Below are positions 38,069 through 48,180 of a stretch of DNA of 64,000 nt, in pieces (position 1 is the stretch's first letter; the number at the start of each line of letters is the position of its first letter). The stretch spans positions 62,001 to 126,000 of the forward strand of contig NZ_BONC01000007.1 in the NCBI RefSeq assembly GCF_016862515.1. Reading direction: 5' to 3'. The notes under the pieces were generated by a model. The model was not told where the DNA came from. It worked only from the letters and a program-made list of their open reading frames with translations, and ran no database searches. Source of the DNA: Asanoa iriomotensis. Lineage in GTDB: Bacteria; Actinomycetota; Actinomycetes; Mycobacteriales; Micromonosporaceae. Made by a program: the position numbers and the translations under genes.

Positions 38069-39163
38069 TTGCGCTCTGTGCGTGGGATGCGGATCGTTGC
38101 GATACTCGCGGTGGGTGGCCTTGCAGCGGGCCTTGCCGCGTGTGGTGACGCTCCGGAAAGCAGCAGCGGCACCGGCGACAGCAGCGCCGCGCCTGCCGCA
38201 GGCACTTATATGGCGTGCATGGTCACGGACATCGGTGGCATCGACGACCGGTCGTTCAACGCGTCGGCGTGGAAGGGTCTCCAGGAGGCCAAGGCCGCCA
38301 GCACCAAGCTGGCCGAGCCCAAGAACGTGTCGTCCAAGGCTGAGGCCGACTACGTGCCCAACCTGACGCAGTTCGCGCAGCAGGGTTGCAACTTCACCCT
38401 GGCTGTCGGCGGCCTGATGGGCGACGCGACCAAGCAGGTCGCGGCGGCCAACGCCGACAAGCAGTTCGCGATCGTCGACGCCTCGATTCCGGGCGCGACG
38501 AACGTGTACCCGATGCAGTTCGACACCGCGCAGGCCGCGTTCCTCGCCGGCTACCTCTCGGCGGGCTACTCGAAGAGCAAGAAGGTCGCCACCTACGGCG
38601 GCCTGAAGATTCCCCCGGTCACGATCTTCATGGACGGCTTCGCCGACGGCGTCGCCTACTGGAACCAGCAGAAGAGCGACAAGGTCCAGGTGCTCGGTTG
38701 GGACAAGGCCGCGCAGAACGGCTCGTTCGCCGAGAGCTTCACCGACCAGACCAAGGGCAAGGCTCTCTCGGACGGCTTCGTCGCGCAGGGCGCTGACGTG
38801 ATCATGCCGGTCGCGGGTGGCACGGGCCTCGGCACCGCCGCCAACGCGGGCAGCAAGTACGCGGTCGTCTGGGTGGACGTCGACGGTTGCGAGAGCGCCG
38901 AGCAGTACTGCTCGTCGTTCCTGACCACGGTCGTCAAGAACATCCCCGAGGCGGTCAAGGAGGCGGCCGTCAAGGGCGCCGACTCGACCAGCATGCTGAC
39001 CGGCTCGTACCTCGGCACGCTGGAGAACAACGGCGTCTCGATCGCGCCGTACCACGAGTTCGACAGCAAGGTCAGCGCCGAGCTCAAGGGCGAGGTCGAC
39101 AAGCTGAAGGCCGACATCATCTCGGGCGCCGTCAAGGTGACCTCTCCGGCCCAGCCGAAGTGA
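38069..39163 (+). CDS. BMP family nucleoside-binding lipoprotein
   Basis: A 364-residue substrate-binding lipoprotein of the basic membrane protein/PnrA type, which bind nucleosides. The signal peptide ends in the lipobox LAAC (near residue 27). [29 protein letters not shown] and FADGVAYWN are family motifs. The TTG at 38069 is chosen because GGAAGGGAG ends 6 nt upstream; ATG 38051 would place the binding site inside the gene. It heads the ABC transporter and salvage cluster. Confidence 0.93.
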   Translation: MRSVRGMRIVAILAVGGLAAGLAACGDAPESSSGTGDSSAAPAAGTYMACMVTDIGGIDDRSFNASAWKGLQEAKAASTKLAEPKNVSSKAEADYVPNLTQFAQQGCNFTLAVGGLMGDATKQVAAANADKQFAIVDASIPGATNVYPMQFDTAQAAFLAGYLSAGYSKSKKVATYGGLKIPPVTIFMDGFADGVAYWNQQKSDKVQVLGWDKAAQNGSFAESFTDQTKGKALSDGFVAQGADVIMPVAGGTGLGTAANAGSKYAVVWVDVDGCESAEQYCSSFLTTVVKNIPEAVKEAAVKGADSTSMLTGSYLGTLENNGVSIAPYHEFDSKVSAELKGEVDKLKADIISGAVKVTSPAQPK

Positions 39164-39179
39164 GCTAGAAACCCGGCCG

Positions 39180-39213
39180 AACAGCCGGTCCCACCTAGGT
39201 GGGACCGGCTGTT
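39180..39213 (+). terminator. 16-bp hairpin between the BMP and ATPase genes
   Basis: AACAGCCGGTCCCACC and GGTGGGACCGGCTGTT pair perfectly around TA. There is no T-tract. As it lies inside a transporter operon, it may stabilise the lipoprotein mRNA or partly stop transcription. Confidence 0.65.
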
Positions 39214-39266
39214 CCCAGGCTCGGGCAGATCGTGAAGAATTTCCACACCGTCTGAAGGAGGTCACG

Positions 39267-40814
39267 CTGAGACTCGAACTGCGCGGCATCACCAAGCGCT
39301 TCGGCGACCTCGTGGCCAACGACGACATCAGCCTGACCGTCGAGCCCGGCGAGATCCATGCCCTGCTCGGCGAGAACGGCGCCGGCAAGTCGACGCTGAT
39401 GAACGTCCTCTACGGGCTGCTCCAGCCCGACGAGGGCGAGATCCTGGTCGACGACAAGCCGGTGCAGATCCGCGGTCCGCGCGACGCGATCGCGGCCGGC
39501 ATCGGCATGGTGCACCAGCACTTCATGCTCGTGCCGGTGTTCACCGTCGCCGAGAACGTGATGCTCGGCGCCGAGCAGACCACCGGCGGCCCGATCGGCT
39601 TCCTCGACCGGCGGCGCGCCCGCAAGCTGGTCCGCGAGGTGTCCGACCGCTACCGCCTCGCCGTCGACCCCGACCGCACCGTCGAGGACCTGCCGGTCGG
39701 CGTGCAGCAGCGCGTCGAGATCGTCAAGGCCCTGACCCGCGAGGTCGACCTGCTGATCCTCGACGAGCCCACGGCCGTGCTGACGCCGCAGGAGACCGAG
39801 GACCTGCTCGAGATCATGCGGACGCTCAAGGCGGCCGGCAAGTCGATCGTCTTCATCACGCACAAGCTCAAAGAGGTCAAGGCGATCGCCGACCGGATCA
39901 CCGTCATCCGCCGCGGCCGCACGGTCGGCACCGCTCCGCCCGACACCAGCGAGGAGGAGTTGGCCTCGCTCATGGTCGGTCGCTCCGTGCTGCTCCGGGT
40001 CGACAAGGGCGCGTCCGAGGCCGGCGCCGCCGTGCTCGACGTCGCGGGCTTCGCCGTCAACGACGACCGCGGCCACCGCGCGGTCGACGGCGTCGACCTG
40101 ACCGTCCGGGCCGGCGAGGTGCTCGGCATCGCGGGCGTCCAGGGCAACGGCCAGACCGAGCTGATCGAGGCGATCATGGGCCTGCGCCCGGTGGTCGCCG
40201 GCACCGCCACCCTCGACGGTCGCCCGATGCACGGCCTGTCGACCCGCGAGATCCTCCGCGCCGGCGTCGGCTACGTGCCCGAGGACCGCAGCGTCGACGG
40301 CCTCGTCAAGGACTTCACCGTCGCGGAGAACCTGGTCCTCGACATCTACAACACGGAGCCGTACGGCACCCGCTGGGTCGTCCGGCCCGAGGCGATCGCC
40401 GAGTCGGCCCGCGCCCGGATCGAGCAGTTCGACGTCCGCACCGACGCCTCCGGCCAGGCGACCGTGGGCACGCTCTCCGGCGGCAACCAGCAGAAGGTGA
40501 TCGTCGCCCGGGAGTTCTCCCGGCCGCTCAAGCTCTTCATCGCCGCCCAGCCGACCCGCGGTGTCGACGTCGGGTCGATCGAGTTCATCCACCGGCAGAT
40601 CGTCCACGAGCGCGGCGAGGGCACGGCGGTGCTGCTGGTCTCCAGCGAGCTCGACGAGGTGCTCGCGCTCGCCGACCGGGTCGCCGTGATGTACCGGGGC
40701 CGGGTGATCGCCGTGGTGTCGCCGGACACCCCGCGCGAGGAGATCGGTCTGCTGATGGCGGGCGTCACCACGGACGACCCCGCCACCGCGAGAACGGGCA
40801 GTGAAGATGACTGA
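39267..40814 (+). CDS. Nucleoside ABC transporter ATPase, apparent CTG start
   Basis: A 515-residue tandem ATPase of the BMP-linked transporter type. The first cassette has GENGAGKST and the Q-loop region [12 protein letters not shown]; the second has the degenerate P-loop GVQGNGQTE and signature LSGGNQQKV. No ATG, GTG or TTG lies upstream of GTG 39312 in frame. CTG at 39267 has GAAGGAGG 5 nt upstream and adds [14 protein letters not shown], the normal first strand. The gene overlaps the permease gene by 8 bp. Confidence 0.92.
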   Translation: MRLELRGITKRFGDLVANDDISLTVEPGEIHALLGENGAGKSTLMNVLYGLLQPDEGEILVDDKPVQIRGPRDAIAAGIGMVHQHFMLVPVFTVAENVMLGAEQTTGGPIGFLDRRRARKLVREVSDRYRLAVDPDRTVEDLPVGVQQRVEIVKALTREVDLLILDEPTAVLTPQETEDLLEIMRTLKAAGKSIVFITHKLKEVKAIADRITVIRRGRTVGTAPPDTSEEELASLMVGRSVLLRVDKGASEAGAAVLDVAGFAVNDDRGHRAVDGVDLTVRAGEVLGIAGVQGNGQTELIEAIMGLRPVVAGTATLDGRPMHGLSTREILRAGVGYVPEDRSVDGLVKDFTVAENLVLDIYNTEPYGTRWVVRPEAIAESARARIEQFDVRTDASGQATVGTLSGGNQQKVIVAREFSRPLKLFIAAQPTRGVDVGSIEFIHRQIVHERGEGTAVLLVSSELDEVLALADRVAVMYRGRVIAVVSPDTPREEIGLLMAGVTTDDPATARTGSEDD

Positions 40815-42099
40815 GCAGACGACGGCGTCCGCGGAGGACCTCGCCGCGGCCGGTGCCGACCAGCTGCCGCCGCCCAGGACCTTCGCCGGGCGGTTCCTCG
40901 CCTCGATGTGGACCGCCAACACGGTCACCGTGACGGTGCTCGCGGTGCTGCTGGCGCTGGTCATCGGCGGCATCCTGATCGCGATCTCCGACGAGGCCGT
41001 GCGGGCCACGTTCTCCTACTTCTTCAGCCGCCCGTCGGACTTCTTCACGCTGTCGTGGGACAAGGTCAGCGACGCGTACGCCCAGTTGTTCAAGGGTTCG
41101 ATCGTCGACCCGGCGACGGTGCAGGCGGCGGTCAACGGCACGGGGCCCTGGGAGCGGGTGTTCTTCCCGATCTCGGAGACGCTGACCTACGCGGCGCCGC
41201 TGGCGCTGACCGGTCTGGCGTTCGCAGTGGCGTTCCGGGGTGGCCTCTTCAACATCGGCGTGCAGGGCCAGGCGATCATGGGCGCGGTCGGCGCCGCCAT
41301 CGCCGGCTTCCTCCTGCCGCTGCCGGTCGGCATCCACCTGGTCGTGGCGCTGGTCTTCGGCGCGGCGTTCGGCGGCATGTACGGCTTCGTGCCCGGCTTC
41401 CTCAAGGCCCGCACCGGCGCGCACGAGGTCATCACGACCATCATGCTCAACTACGTCGCGCTGTTCTTCCTGGGCTGGTTGATCGTCCAGAAGGGCATCC
41501 AGGACCCGGAGCGCAGCGACGCGATCAGCAAGCCGGTCGACGACTCGGCGCAGCTGACCCACCTGCTCGGCTTCCTCGGCCCCAGCCTGCGGGTCAATCT
41601 CGGCATCGTGGTCGCGATCCTGGTCGTCGCCGCGATCGCCTGGCTGCTGCGCCGCTCGACGTTCGGCTTCGAGCTGCGCGCGGTCGGCCTCAACCCCGAG
41701 GCGTCGCGCACCGCCGGCATCGGCGTCGGGTCGACGTACGTGATGGTGATGACCGTCGCGGGCGCGCTGGCCGGCCTCGGCGGCGCGACCATCGTGCTGG
41801 GCACCGCGGTGAGCCTGACCGGCGCCGTGATCGGCGGCGTCGGCTTCGACGGCCTGCTGGTCGGCCTGCTCGGCCGGGCCAAACCGTGGGGCGTGTTCTT
41901 CGCGGCGCTGCTGTTCGGCGCGCTGTCCGCCGGCGGCAACCGCATGCAGTCGTTCTCCGGGATCTCGCTCGAGCTGGTCGGCGTGATCCAGGCGCTGATC
42001 GTGATCTTCGTCGCCGCGCCCGCGCTGGTGAAGACCGTGTTCCGGCTCCGGCCGGCCAAGGTCAGCGGGCTCGGCACCGGCATGTCCAAGGGATGGTGA
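40807..42099 (+). CDS. Nucleoside ABC transporter permease 1
   Basis: A 430-residue permease of the BPD_transp_2 (branched-chain amino acid/ribose) family. A cytoplasmic N-terminus of 35 residues, a first membrane segment and an outer loop of about 80 residues precede the core, which carries [26 protein letters not shown] and [17 protein letters not shown]. The ATG at 40807 overlaps the ATPase gene; a GTG at 40801 is possible. Confidence 0.93.
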   Translation: MTEQTTASAEDLAAAGADQLPPPRTFAGRFLASMWTANTVTVTVLAVLLALVIGGILIAISDEAVRATFSYFFSRPSDFFTLSWDKVSDAYAQLFKGSIVDPATVQAAVNGTGPWERVFFPISETLTYAAPLALTGLAFAVAFRGGLFNIGVQGQAIMGAVGAAIAGFLLPLPVGIHLVVALVFGAAFGGMYGFVPGFLKARTGAHEVITTIMLNYVALFFLGWLIVQKGIQDPERSDAISKPVDDSAQLTHLLGFLGPSLRVNLGIVVAILVVAAIAWLLRRSTFGFELRAVGLNPEASRTAGIGVGSTYVMVMTVAGALAGLGGATIVLGTAVSLTGAVIGGVGFDGLLVGLLGRAKPWGVFFAALLFGALSAGGNRMQSFSGISLELVGVIQALIVIFVAAPALVKTVFRLRPAKVSGLGTGMSKGW

Positions 42100-42103
42100 G
42101 ACC

Positions 42104-43384
42104 GTGACCGCCAGCACCGTCGAGGCGGCCCAGTCGGTCGTCGAACCGGTCCGCTACTGGACCCGGCAGCGCAAGGTCGGTGTCGGCCTCGCGGCCGTCG
42201 GCGTCGTCGCGGCGCTGCTCTTCGGCTCGCTCGCCACGAGCCGCAAGGCCGAGTTCACGCTGGCCGAGACGATCAGCGGCAGCGCGGTCGGCATCGACGG
42301 CACCGTCGGCGCGGTCGTGTTCGGCGTGCTCGCCGCGCTGGCCGGCGCCGCGATGCTGGTCACCGCGCGGCGGTGGTTCGGCTGGCTGCTCGGTCTCGGC
42401 ATCGTCTCCGCGCTGATCTCGTTCCTCTGCTGGCAGCTCTCCCAGGCGCCGGACAACCTCAACACGATCCCGCTGGGCAGCGTCGCGCGCAGTTCGGTGA
42501 CGCTGGCCCTGCCGCTGATCCTCGGCGCGCTGGCCGGCGTGCTCTGCGAGCGGTCCGCGGTGATCAACGTGGCCATCGAGGGCCAGTTCCTGATGGGCGC
42601 GTTCGCCGCGGCGATGTTCACGACCCTGGCCGGCAGCGTCTGGGTCGGCATCCTGGCCGCCGGCGCCGGCGGTCTGATCATCGCGCTGCTGCTGGCGGTG
42701 CTGGCCATCCGCTTCCTGGTCGACCAGGTGGTGCTCGGCGTCGTGCTCAACGTCTTCGCGCTGGGCCTGACGGGCTTCCTCTACGAGCAGCTCATGGCCA
42801 AGGACCAGTCGAAGTACAACCAGCCCACCTTCGTGCCGGAGTGGGACATCCCGGGTCTGTCCAAGATCCCGCTGATCGGCCCGGCCCTGTTCAAGGGCAA
42901 CATCTTCCTGTACGGCGCGATCGTGCTGGTGATCCTGATCCACGTCGGGCTGTTCTACACGCGGTGGGGCCTGCGCACCCGGGCCGTCGGCGAGCACCCG
43001 GCCGCGGCCGACACGCTCGGCGTGAAGGTGCTCGCCCTGCGCTACCGCAACGTGCTGGTCGGCGGCCTGGTGGCCGGCTTCGGCGGCGCCTACTTCACGC
43101 TGCTGTCGACGACCAACTTCAACAAGAACATGACGTCCGGCCTGGGCTTCGTGGCCCTGGCAGCGTTGATCTTCGGTCGGTGGAGCCCGATCGGCTCGAT
43201 GCTGGCGGCGCTGTTCTTCGGCTTCTGCAGCGCGCTGGCGTTCAGCCTCGGCTCGATCAACAGCCCGATTCCCAGCCAGTTCCTGAACATGCTGCCGTAC
43301 ATCGCCACGATCATCGCGGTGGCGGGGCTGGTCGGCCGGGTCCGCGCGCCCGCCGCGGACGGAACGCCCTATATCAAGGGTTAG
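42104..43384 (+). CDS. Nucleoside ABC transporter permease 2
   Basis: A 426-residue permease of the same family and partner of the preceding one. Core motifs are ERSAVINVAIEGQFLMGAF, FLVDQVVLGVVLNVFALGL and RTRAVGEHPAAADTLGVKV. It has three membrane segments before the core, then about eight more. It starts 4 bp after permease 1. Confidence 0.93.
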   Translation: MTASTVEAAQSVVEPVRYWTRQRKVGVGLAAVGVVAALLFGSLATSRKAEFTLAETISGSAVGIDGTVGAVVFGVLAALAGAAMLVTARRWFGWLLGLGIVSALISFLCWQLSQAPDNLNTIPLGSVARSSVTLALPLILGALAGVLCERSAVINVAIEGQFLMGAFAAAMFTTLAGSVWVGILAAGAGGLIIALLLAVLAIRFLVDQVVLGVVLNVFALGLTGFLYEQLMAKDQSKYNQPTFVPEWDIPGLSKIPLIGPALFKGNIFLYGAIVLVILIHVGLFYTRWGLRTRAVGEHPAAADTLGVKVLALRYRNVLVGGLVAGFGGAYFTLLSTTNFNKNMTSGLGFVALAALIFGRWSPIGSMLAALFFGFCSALAFSLGSINSPIPSQFLNMLPYIATIIAVAGLVGRVRAPAADGTPYIKG

Positions 43385-43393
43385 GGTTCGGTC

Positions 43394-44086
43394 ATGGAGA
43401 TCGACTGGGTGGCGCTGCGGGCGGCCGCCGTCGAGGTGATGGGGCACGCGTACGCGCCGTACTCGGATTTTCCGGTCGGCGTCGCGGGGCTCGTCGACGA
43501 CGGGCGGATCGTGGTCGGCTGCAATGTGGAGAACGCGTCGTACGGCGTGACCCTGTGCGCCGAGTGCGGCATGGTCTCGGCCCTGCACGCCACGGGCGGC
43601 GGCCGGCTGGTCGCGGTCTCCTGCGTCGACGGTGCGGGCCAGCCGCTCATGCCCTGCGGCCGCTGCCGCCAGTTGCTGTTCGAGCACGGCGGGCCGGACT
43701 GCCTGGTCGAGGCCCTGCCCGAGCCGTTGCGCGTGGGCGACCTGCTGCCGCACGCGTTCGGTCCCGCCAACCTCGACCGCGGCCGGGCCGCGATCCCCGA
43801 GGTGCCGGAGCGGCTGGCCCGGTGGCGCGGTCGCGGCACGGTCTTCCTGCACCCCGACAGCGCCGGCGGCGCGCTGGTCTGGACCGGCTACTGGGAGCGG
43901 TCGGCCGGCGAGGGTGAGGAGACCGGCATCCTCGAGGAGGCGCCGACCTGGCCCGAGGCGCGCGACGGCATCAAGTGGGCCCGCGCCCGCACAGCCCGCA
44001 TCGTCGTCGTCGACGAGGCCGGGGACACCTGGTGGGCCGGCGAAGGTGAGCCGCCCGCCGAGATCGGGAAGCGGTGGGAGGCGTGA
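43394..44086 (+). CDS. cdd: Cytidine deaminase with an extra C-terminal domain
   Basis: A 230-residue protein. Residues 1-130 are a cytidine deaminase with CNVENASYG, CAEC (zinc Cys and catalytic Glu) and PCGRCRQ (two zinc Cys), converting cytidine to uridine. The usual enzyme stops near residue 130; about 95 further residues follow (FLHPDSAGGALVWTGYW, then WARARTARIVVVDEAGDTWW) that I do not recognise. The stop overlaps the GTG of the phosphorylase gene by 4 bp. Confidence 0.92.
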   Translation: MEIDWVALRAAAVEVMGHAYAPYSDFPVGVAGLVDDGRIVVGCNVENASYGVTLCAECGMVSALHATGGGRLVAVSCVDGAGQPLMPCGRCRQLLFEHGGPDCLVEALPEPLRVGDLLPHAFGPANLDRGRAAIPEVPERLARWRGRGTVFLHPDSAGGALVWTGYWERSAGEGEETGILEEAPTWPEARDGIKWARARTARIVVVDEAGDTWWAGEGEPPAEIGKRWEA

Positions 44087-45360
44087 CGTACGCCGCCGTA
44101 GACGTCATCCGTACGAAGCGCGACGGCGGGGTGCTCTCCGACGGCGCGATCGACTGGATGGTCGACGCCTACACCAAGGGCCTCGTGGCCGACGAGCAGA
44201 TGTCCGCGCTGGCGATGGCGATCCTGTTGCGCGGCATGACGCCCGCCGAGATCGCGCGCTGGACCGCCGCGATGATCGCCAGCGGCGAGCGGCTGGACCT
44301 CTCGGCGGTGGACCGGCCGACCGCCGACAAGCACAGCACCGGCGGCGTCGGTGACAAGATCACGCTGCCGCTCACCCCGCTGGTCGCCGCCTGCGGCGTC
44401 GCGGTGCCGCAGCTCTCCGGGCGCGGCCTCGGGCACACCGGCGGCACCCTCGACAAGCTCGAGTCGATTCCCGGCTGGCGCGCCCAGCTCGACAACGCCG
44501 AGTTCATCGCCCAACTGCGCGACGTCGGCGCGGTCATCTGCGCCGCCGGCGAGGGTCTGGCGCCCGCCGACCGCAAGCTGTACGCGCTGCGCGACGTCAC
44601 CGGCACGGTCGAGGCGATCCCGCTGATCGCCAGCTCGATCATGAGCAAGAAGATCGCCGAGGGGACCGGCGCGCTGGTGCTCGACGTCAAGGTCGGCTCG
44701 GGCGCGTTCATGAAGTCCCTCGACGACGCCCGCGAGCTGGCCCGGACCATGGTCGACCTCGGCATTGCGCACGGCGTGCGCACGGTCGCGCTGCTCACCG
44801 ACATGTCCACGCCGCTCGGCCTGGCGATCGGCAACGCCGTCGAGGTCGAGGAGTCCGTGGCCGTGCTGGCCGGCGGCGGCCCGCCCGACGTCGTCGAGCT
44901 GACGCTCGCGCTCGCGCGGGAGATGCTCGACGCGGCCGGCCGGCCCGACGCGGACCCGGCCGCCGCGCTCGCCGACGGGCGCGCGATGGACTCCTGGCGG
45001 GCGATGATCCGGGCGCAGGGCGGGGACCCCGACGCGGTTCTGCCCACGGCCCGGGAGACGCACACGGTCACCGCCGACGCGGACGGGTTCGTCACCTCGG
45101 TCGACGCGTACGCGATCGGCGTAGCCGCGTGGCGGCTCGGCGCGGGCCGGGCACGCAAGGAGGACCCGGTCTCGGCCGCGGCCGGCGTCGTGCTGCACCG
45201 GCGGCCCGGCGACCCGGTGCGAGCCGGCGATCCGCTCTACCAGCTGCGTACCGACGATCCCGCCCGGTTCGGCGCCGCGATCGAGGCCGCCGCCGGCGCC
45301 GTGTCCGTCGGCAGTGCGCCGCCGACCGTGGCGCCGCTGGTGATCGATCGGCTCGCCTGA
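44083..45360 (+). CDS. deoA: Thymidine phosphorylase
   Basis: A 425-residue pyrimidine nucleoside phosphorylase releasing thymine and deoxyribose 1-phosphate. The phosphate-binding motif KHSTGGVGDK is near residue 85, SGRGLGHTGGTLDKLE near 113 and SSIMSKKIAEG near 185, all family signatures. GGGAGGC precedes the GTG. With cdd it completes pyrimidine salvage behind the transporter. Confidence 0.96.
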   Translation: MTYAAVDVIRTKRDGGVLSDGAIDWMVDAYTKGLVADEQMSALAMAILLRGMTPAEIARWTAAMIASGERLDLSAVDRPTADKHSTGGVGDKITLPLTPLVAACGVAVPQLSGRGLGHTGGTLDKLESIPGWRAQLDNAEFIAQLRDVGAVICAAGEGLAPADRKLYALRDVTGTVEAIPLIASSIMSKKIAEGTGALVLDVKVGSGAFMKSLDDARELARTMVDLGIAHGVRTVALLTDMSTPLGLAIGNAVEVEESVAVLAGGGPPDVVELTLALAREMLDAAGRPDADPAAALADGRAMDSWRAMIRAQGGDPDAVLPTARETHTVTADADGFVTSVDAYAIGVAAWRLGAGRARKEDPVSAAAGVVLHRRPGDPVRAGDPLYQLRTDDPARFGAAIEAAAGAVSVGSAPPTVAPLVIDRLA

Positions 45361-45433
45361 CATTCCGCTGCGCGCTCGGAACGGCTATCCTCGCTGGCCA
45401 GGGGGATCACCGACGCTCAGAGGAACGAACGCC

Positions 45434-46114
45434 GTGTCCGTGTCTGCTCCCGACCCGCGGCCCATCCGCGCCGCCACCGTCGATGAGCTGCGCCGACTCA
45501 GGCTGCCGACGCCGCCGACCGGCTTCCCGCTGGTGTGGGAGCCCGGCGACGAGGTCGAGCTGCGCCCCACGGGCGACATCGAGGCCCGCACCGCGATCCT
45601 GCACCTGGTGCTGGCCCGGTGCTTCGGCATGCCACCACAGGCGGCGATGAGCTGGCTGCTCACCTCGCACCTGGTCGAGCTGGTCACGCCGCCGGAATGG
45701 CAGTTCGTGGTGGCGGAGCGGGGCGACCGCCGGTCCTTCGTGCTGCACCACGACGCCATCTTCGCGCTGGCCTGGCTGCTCGGCATGAGCAAGCACCTCG
45801 ATCCGACGGCGCCGACCGACGAGCGGTTGATGGAGGCGTTGCCGCACCTGCCGGAAGGCGAGACATTCCGGGCATGGCGGTCACGGATCCTCGCCGCGCC
45901 GCGGGATGCCGCCGAGGCCGCCGCGATGCTCGACTTCTACTACTGCCTCGACTGGAGCTATCTCGAGGCGGAGCGCCGGGGAATGAACCTGCCGGGCGTG
46001 ATCGACGCGAACGCGATCGGGCAGCGGCGGTGGGCCCTGGAGTGGGCGGTCGTGTTCCGCGGGCCCTACCACGACCCGCCGGGCGGCTGGGAAGAGGTCG
46101 ACCTCTCTACTTAG
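45434..46114 (+). CDS. DUF4272-like hypothetical protein
   Basis: A 226-residue soluble protein resembling the DUF4272 family: AIFALAWLLGMSKHL, FYYCLDWSYLEAER and IGQRRWALEWAV. Function unknown. It sits between deoA and the convergent rlmA-like gene, with which it overlaps by 8 bp. AGAGGA lies upstream of the GTG. Confidence 0.7.
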   Translation: MSVSAPDPRPIRAATVDELRRLRLPTPPTGFPLVWEPGDEVELRPTGDIEARTAILHLVLARCFGMPPQAAMSWLLTSHLVELVTPPEWQFVVAERGDRRSFVLHHDAIFALAWLLGMSKHLDPTAPTDERLMEALPHLPEGETFRAWRSRILAAPRDAAEAAAMLDFYYCLDWSYLEAERRGMNLPGVIDANAIGQRRWALEWAVVFRGPYHDPPGGWEEVDLST

Positions 46115-46925
46115 GTGAGTACTCGTCGAGGCGCACCGCGAGGGTGACGTCGAGTGGGGTGGGTAGGTCGATGGTGGCCGGTTCGCGGTGCCAGGCGCTC
46201 GGGCCCATGCCCACCACGGTGGCTATCTCCGCGCGGTCCAGCCGCATCGTGGCCCGCAGCGATTGACGGCGCGCGAGCGTGAAGTGGGCGTCGAGGCTGG
46301 CGGCCAGGCGCTCCTCCTTGGCCGGGTCGACGGAGAGCAGGCCCAGCGCCGCCACCAGTTCGGCCAGGTGGTCCGGCTCCGGTGTCACGACCAGGAGCCG
46401 GCCGTCGGCGCGCAGCACCCGGTGGAACTCGGCGCCGTTGCGCGGCGCGAACACGTCGAGCAGCACGGCGGTGTCGTGGTCGGCCAGCGGCAGCCGGCCC
46501 CAGGCGTCGGCGCGCACGGCGGCCGCCCGCTCGTGCGCGCGGGCCGCCCGGCGCAGCGCCGGCTTCGACGCGTCGACGACGAGACCGAGCAGCGCCGGGT
46601 TCCGGTCGAGCACGGCCGCCAGGTGCTGCCCGGTGCCGCCGCCGACGTCAACGGCGAGCCCGGTGGCCCCGGCCGCCGCATCGGCCAGCGCCGCCGAGAT
46701 GACGGCGTAGTGGCCCGCCGCGAGGAACTCCGCCCGCGCGGCGACCATCTCCGGTGTGTCACCCGTGTGTGGCGAGCGGCCGGCGCTCAGGTCCGCGTAC
46801 CCCTGCCGGGCAAGGTCGAAGCTGTGCCCGCGCGGACAGCGGAGAGCGCGTGACGGCGACCCGCCGGTTTCGAGTGTTTCGCGGCACACCGGACAACGCA
46901 GGTGCGCCACAACGTCGCGGTTCAT
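46107..46925 (-). CDS. RlmA-type 23S rRNA (guanine-N1)-methyltransferase
   Basis: A 272-residue methyltransferase with an N-terminal zinc-binding domain (LRCPVCRETL and RCPRGHSFDLARQGY) and a SAM-binding fold (AVDVGGGTGQHL near residue 92, LLDVFAPRN near 160). This layout matches RlmA I/II enzymes that methylate G745 or G748 of 23S rRNA; the actinobacterial TlrB resistance enzyme is a relative. Position 745 or 748 cannot be told by eye. Divergent from the adenosine deaminase gene. Confidence 0.88.
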   Translation of the reverse strand: MNRDVVAHLRCPVCRETLETGGSPSRALRCPRGHSFDLARQGYADLSAGRSPHTGDTPEMVAARAEFLAAGHYAVISAALADAAAGATGLAVDVGGGTGQHLAAVLDRNPALLGLVVDASKPALRRAARAHERAAAVRADAWGRLPLADHDTAVLLDVFAPRNGAEFHRVLRADGRLLVVTPEPDHLAELVAALGLLSVDPAKEERLAASLDAHFTLARRQSLRATMRLDRAEIATVVGMGPSAWHREPATIDLPTPLDVTLAVRLDEYSPK

Positions 46926-46939
46926 CCATCCTCAGCCAC

Positions 46940-46945
46940 TAGGGT
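46940..46945 (+). promoter_or_regulatory. Putative -10 (TAGGGT), leaderless adenosine deaminase start
   Basis: TANNNT hexamer 6 nt before the ATG at 46952. Confidence 0.4.
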
Positions 46946-46951
46946 CTTTCC

Positions 46952-48025
46952 ATGGTCGCAATCGGCATGGAAGAAATCGTCAAGGCACCCAAGGCGCTGC
47001 TGCACGACCACCTCGACGGCGGGTTGCGACCGGCGACCATCGTCGAGCTGGCGGCCGAGGTCGACCACACCCTGCCCACCACCGACGCCGGCGAGCTCGG
47101 GCAGTGGTTCGTCGAGTCGGCCGACTCCGGCTCGCTCGAACGTTACCTGGAGACTTTCGACCACACCGTCGCGGTGATGCAGACCGCCGCGGCGCTGCAC
47201 CGGGTCGCCGCCGAGTGCGCGCTCGACCTGGCCGCCGACGGCGTGGTCTACGCGGAGGTCCGCTTCGCGCCCGAGCAGCACCTGGAGCGCGGCCTGACGC
47301 TCGACGGCGTGGTCGAGGCGGTGCTGAGCGGGTTCGCCGCCGGCAGCGAGCAGGCGGCGGCCAACGGTCAGCAGATCCGGGTCGGCACCCTGTTGACCGC
47401 CATGCGGCACGCGGCGAGGTCGACGGAGATCGCCGAGCTGGCGGTCCGCTACCGCGACACCGGCGTGGTCGGCTTCGACATCGCCGGCGCCGAGGCCGGC
47501 TTCCCGCCCACCCGCCACCTCGACGCGTTCGAATACCTCCAGCGCGAGAACTTCCACTTCACCATCCACGCCGGCGAGGCGTTCGGGCTGCCGTCGATCT
47601 GGCAGGCGATCCAGTGGTGCGGCGCCGACCGCCTCGGGCACGGCGTGCGGCTGGTCGACGACATCACGCCCGGCGGGCAGCCGGTGCTCGGCCGGCTGTC
47701 GGCGTACGTGCGCGACAAGCGGATCCCGCTCGAGCTGTGCCCGTCGTCCAACGTGCAGACGGGCGCGGCGCCGTCGATCGAGCGGCACCCCATCGGGCTG
47801 CTCCGCGATCTGCGCTTCCGCGTGACCGTCAACACCGACAACCGGTTGATGAGCGGCACATCGATGTCGCGCGAGATGGCGCTGCTCGTCGACGCGTTCG
47901 GTTACGGGTGGGCCGAACTCCAGTGGTTCACCATCAACGCGATGAAGAGCGCGTTCATCCCGTTCGACGAACGGCTCACCATCATCAATGAGGTGATCAA
48001 GCCCGCGTACGCCAAATTGGCGTGA
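46952..48025 (+). CDS. add: Adenosine deaminase
   Basis: A 357-residue zinc hydrolase converting (deoxy)adenosine to inosine. Zinc ligands are in HDHLDGG near residue 19, [10 protein letters not shown] near 206 with the catalytic Glu downstream of the third His, and [10 protein letters not shown] near 297. It closes the nucleoside salvage region, though from its own promoter. An ATG at 46967 is also in frame. Confidence 0.95.
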   Translation: MVAIGMEEIVKAPKALLHDHLDGGLRPATIVELAAEVDHTLPTTDAGELGQWFVESADSGSLERYLETFDHTVAVMQTAAALHRVAAECALDLAADGVVYAEVRFAPEQHLERGLTLDGVVEAVLSGFAAGSEQAAANGQQIRVGTLLTAMRHAARSTEIAELAVRYRDTGVVGFDIAGAEAGFPPTRHLDAFEYLQRENFHFTIHAGEAFGLPSIWQAIQWCGADRLGHGVRLVDDITPGGQPVLGRLSAYVRDKRIPLELCPSSNVQTGAAPSIERHPIGLLRDLRFRVTVNTDNRLMSGTSMSREMALLVDAFGYGWAELQWFTINAMKSAFIPFDERLTIINEVIKPAYAKLA

Positions 48026-48120
48026 CGACGGTCTTCGCCACGCGCGTAATCCGGCGAATCGGAAGTCCAATCCAGACTTAACGGGTCTTTCCGATGGGCC
48101 GTTCGGACTAATCAATGGTG

Positions 48121-48180
48121 CACTTCCCCTATAAGGGGCATTGCCGCACGAGCGCCGCGGCTCGTGCGCCACGGAAGTGG
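48121..48180 (+). promoter_or_regulatory. Folded leader-like element upstream of the conservon
   Basis: In the gap 48026-48401, GCACGAGC and GCTCGTGC (48146-48153, 48160-48167) form an 8-bp stem, CCCCT-ATA-AGGGG lies at 48126-48138, and CACTTCC/GGAAGTG (48121-48127, 48173-48179) could close an outer stem. The rest of the gap shows nothing recognisable. Confidence 0.35.

Noticed and set aside
43394-44086. Cytidine deaminase extension as a frameshifted fusion
   Set aside because: The frame stays open with normal codon use, and the next gene begins in a different frame with its own ribosome binding site.
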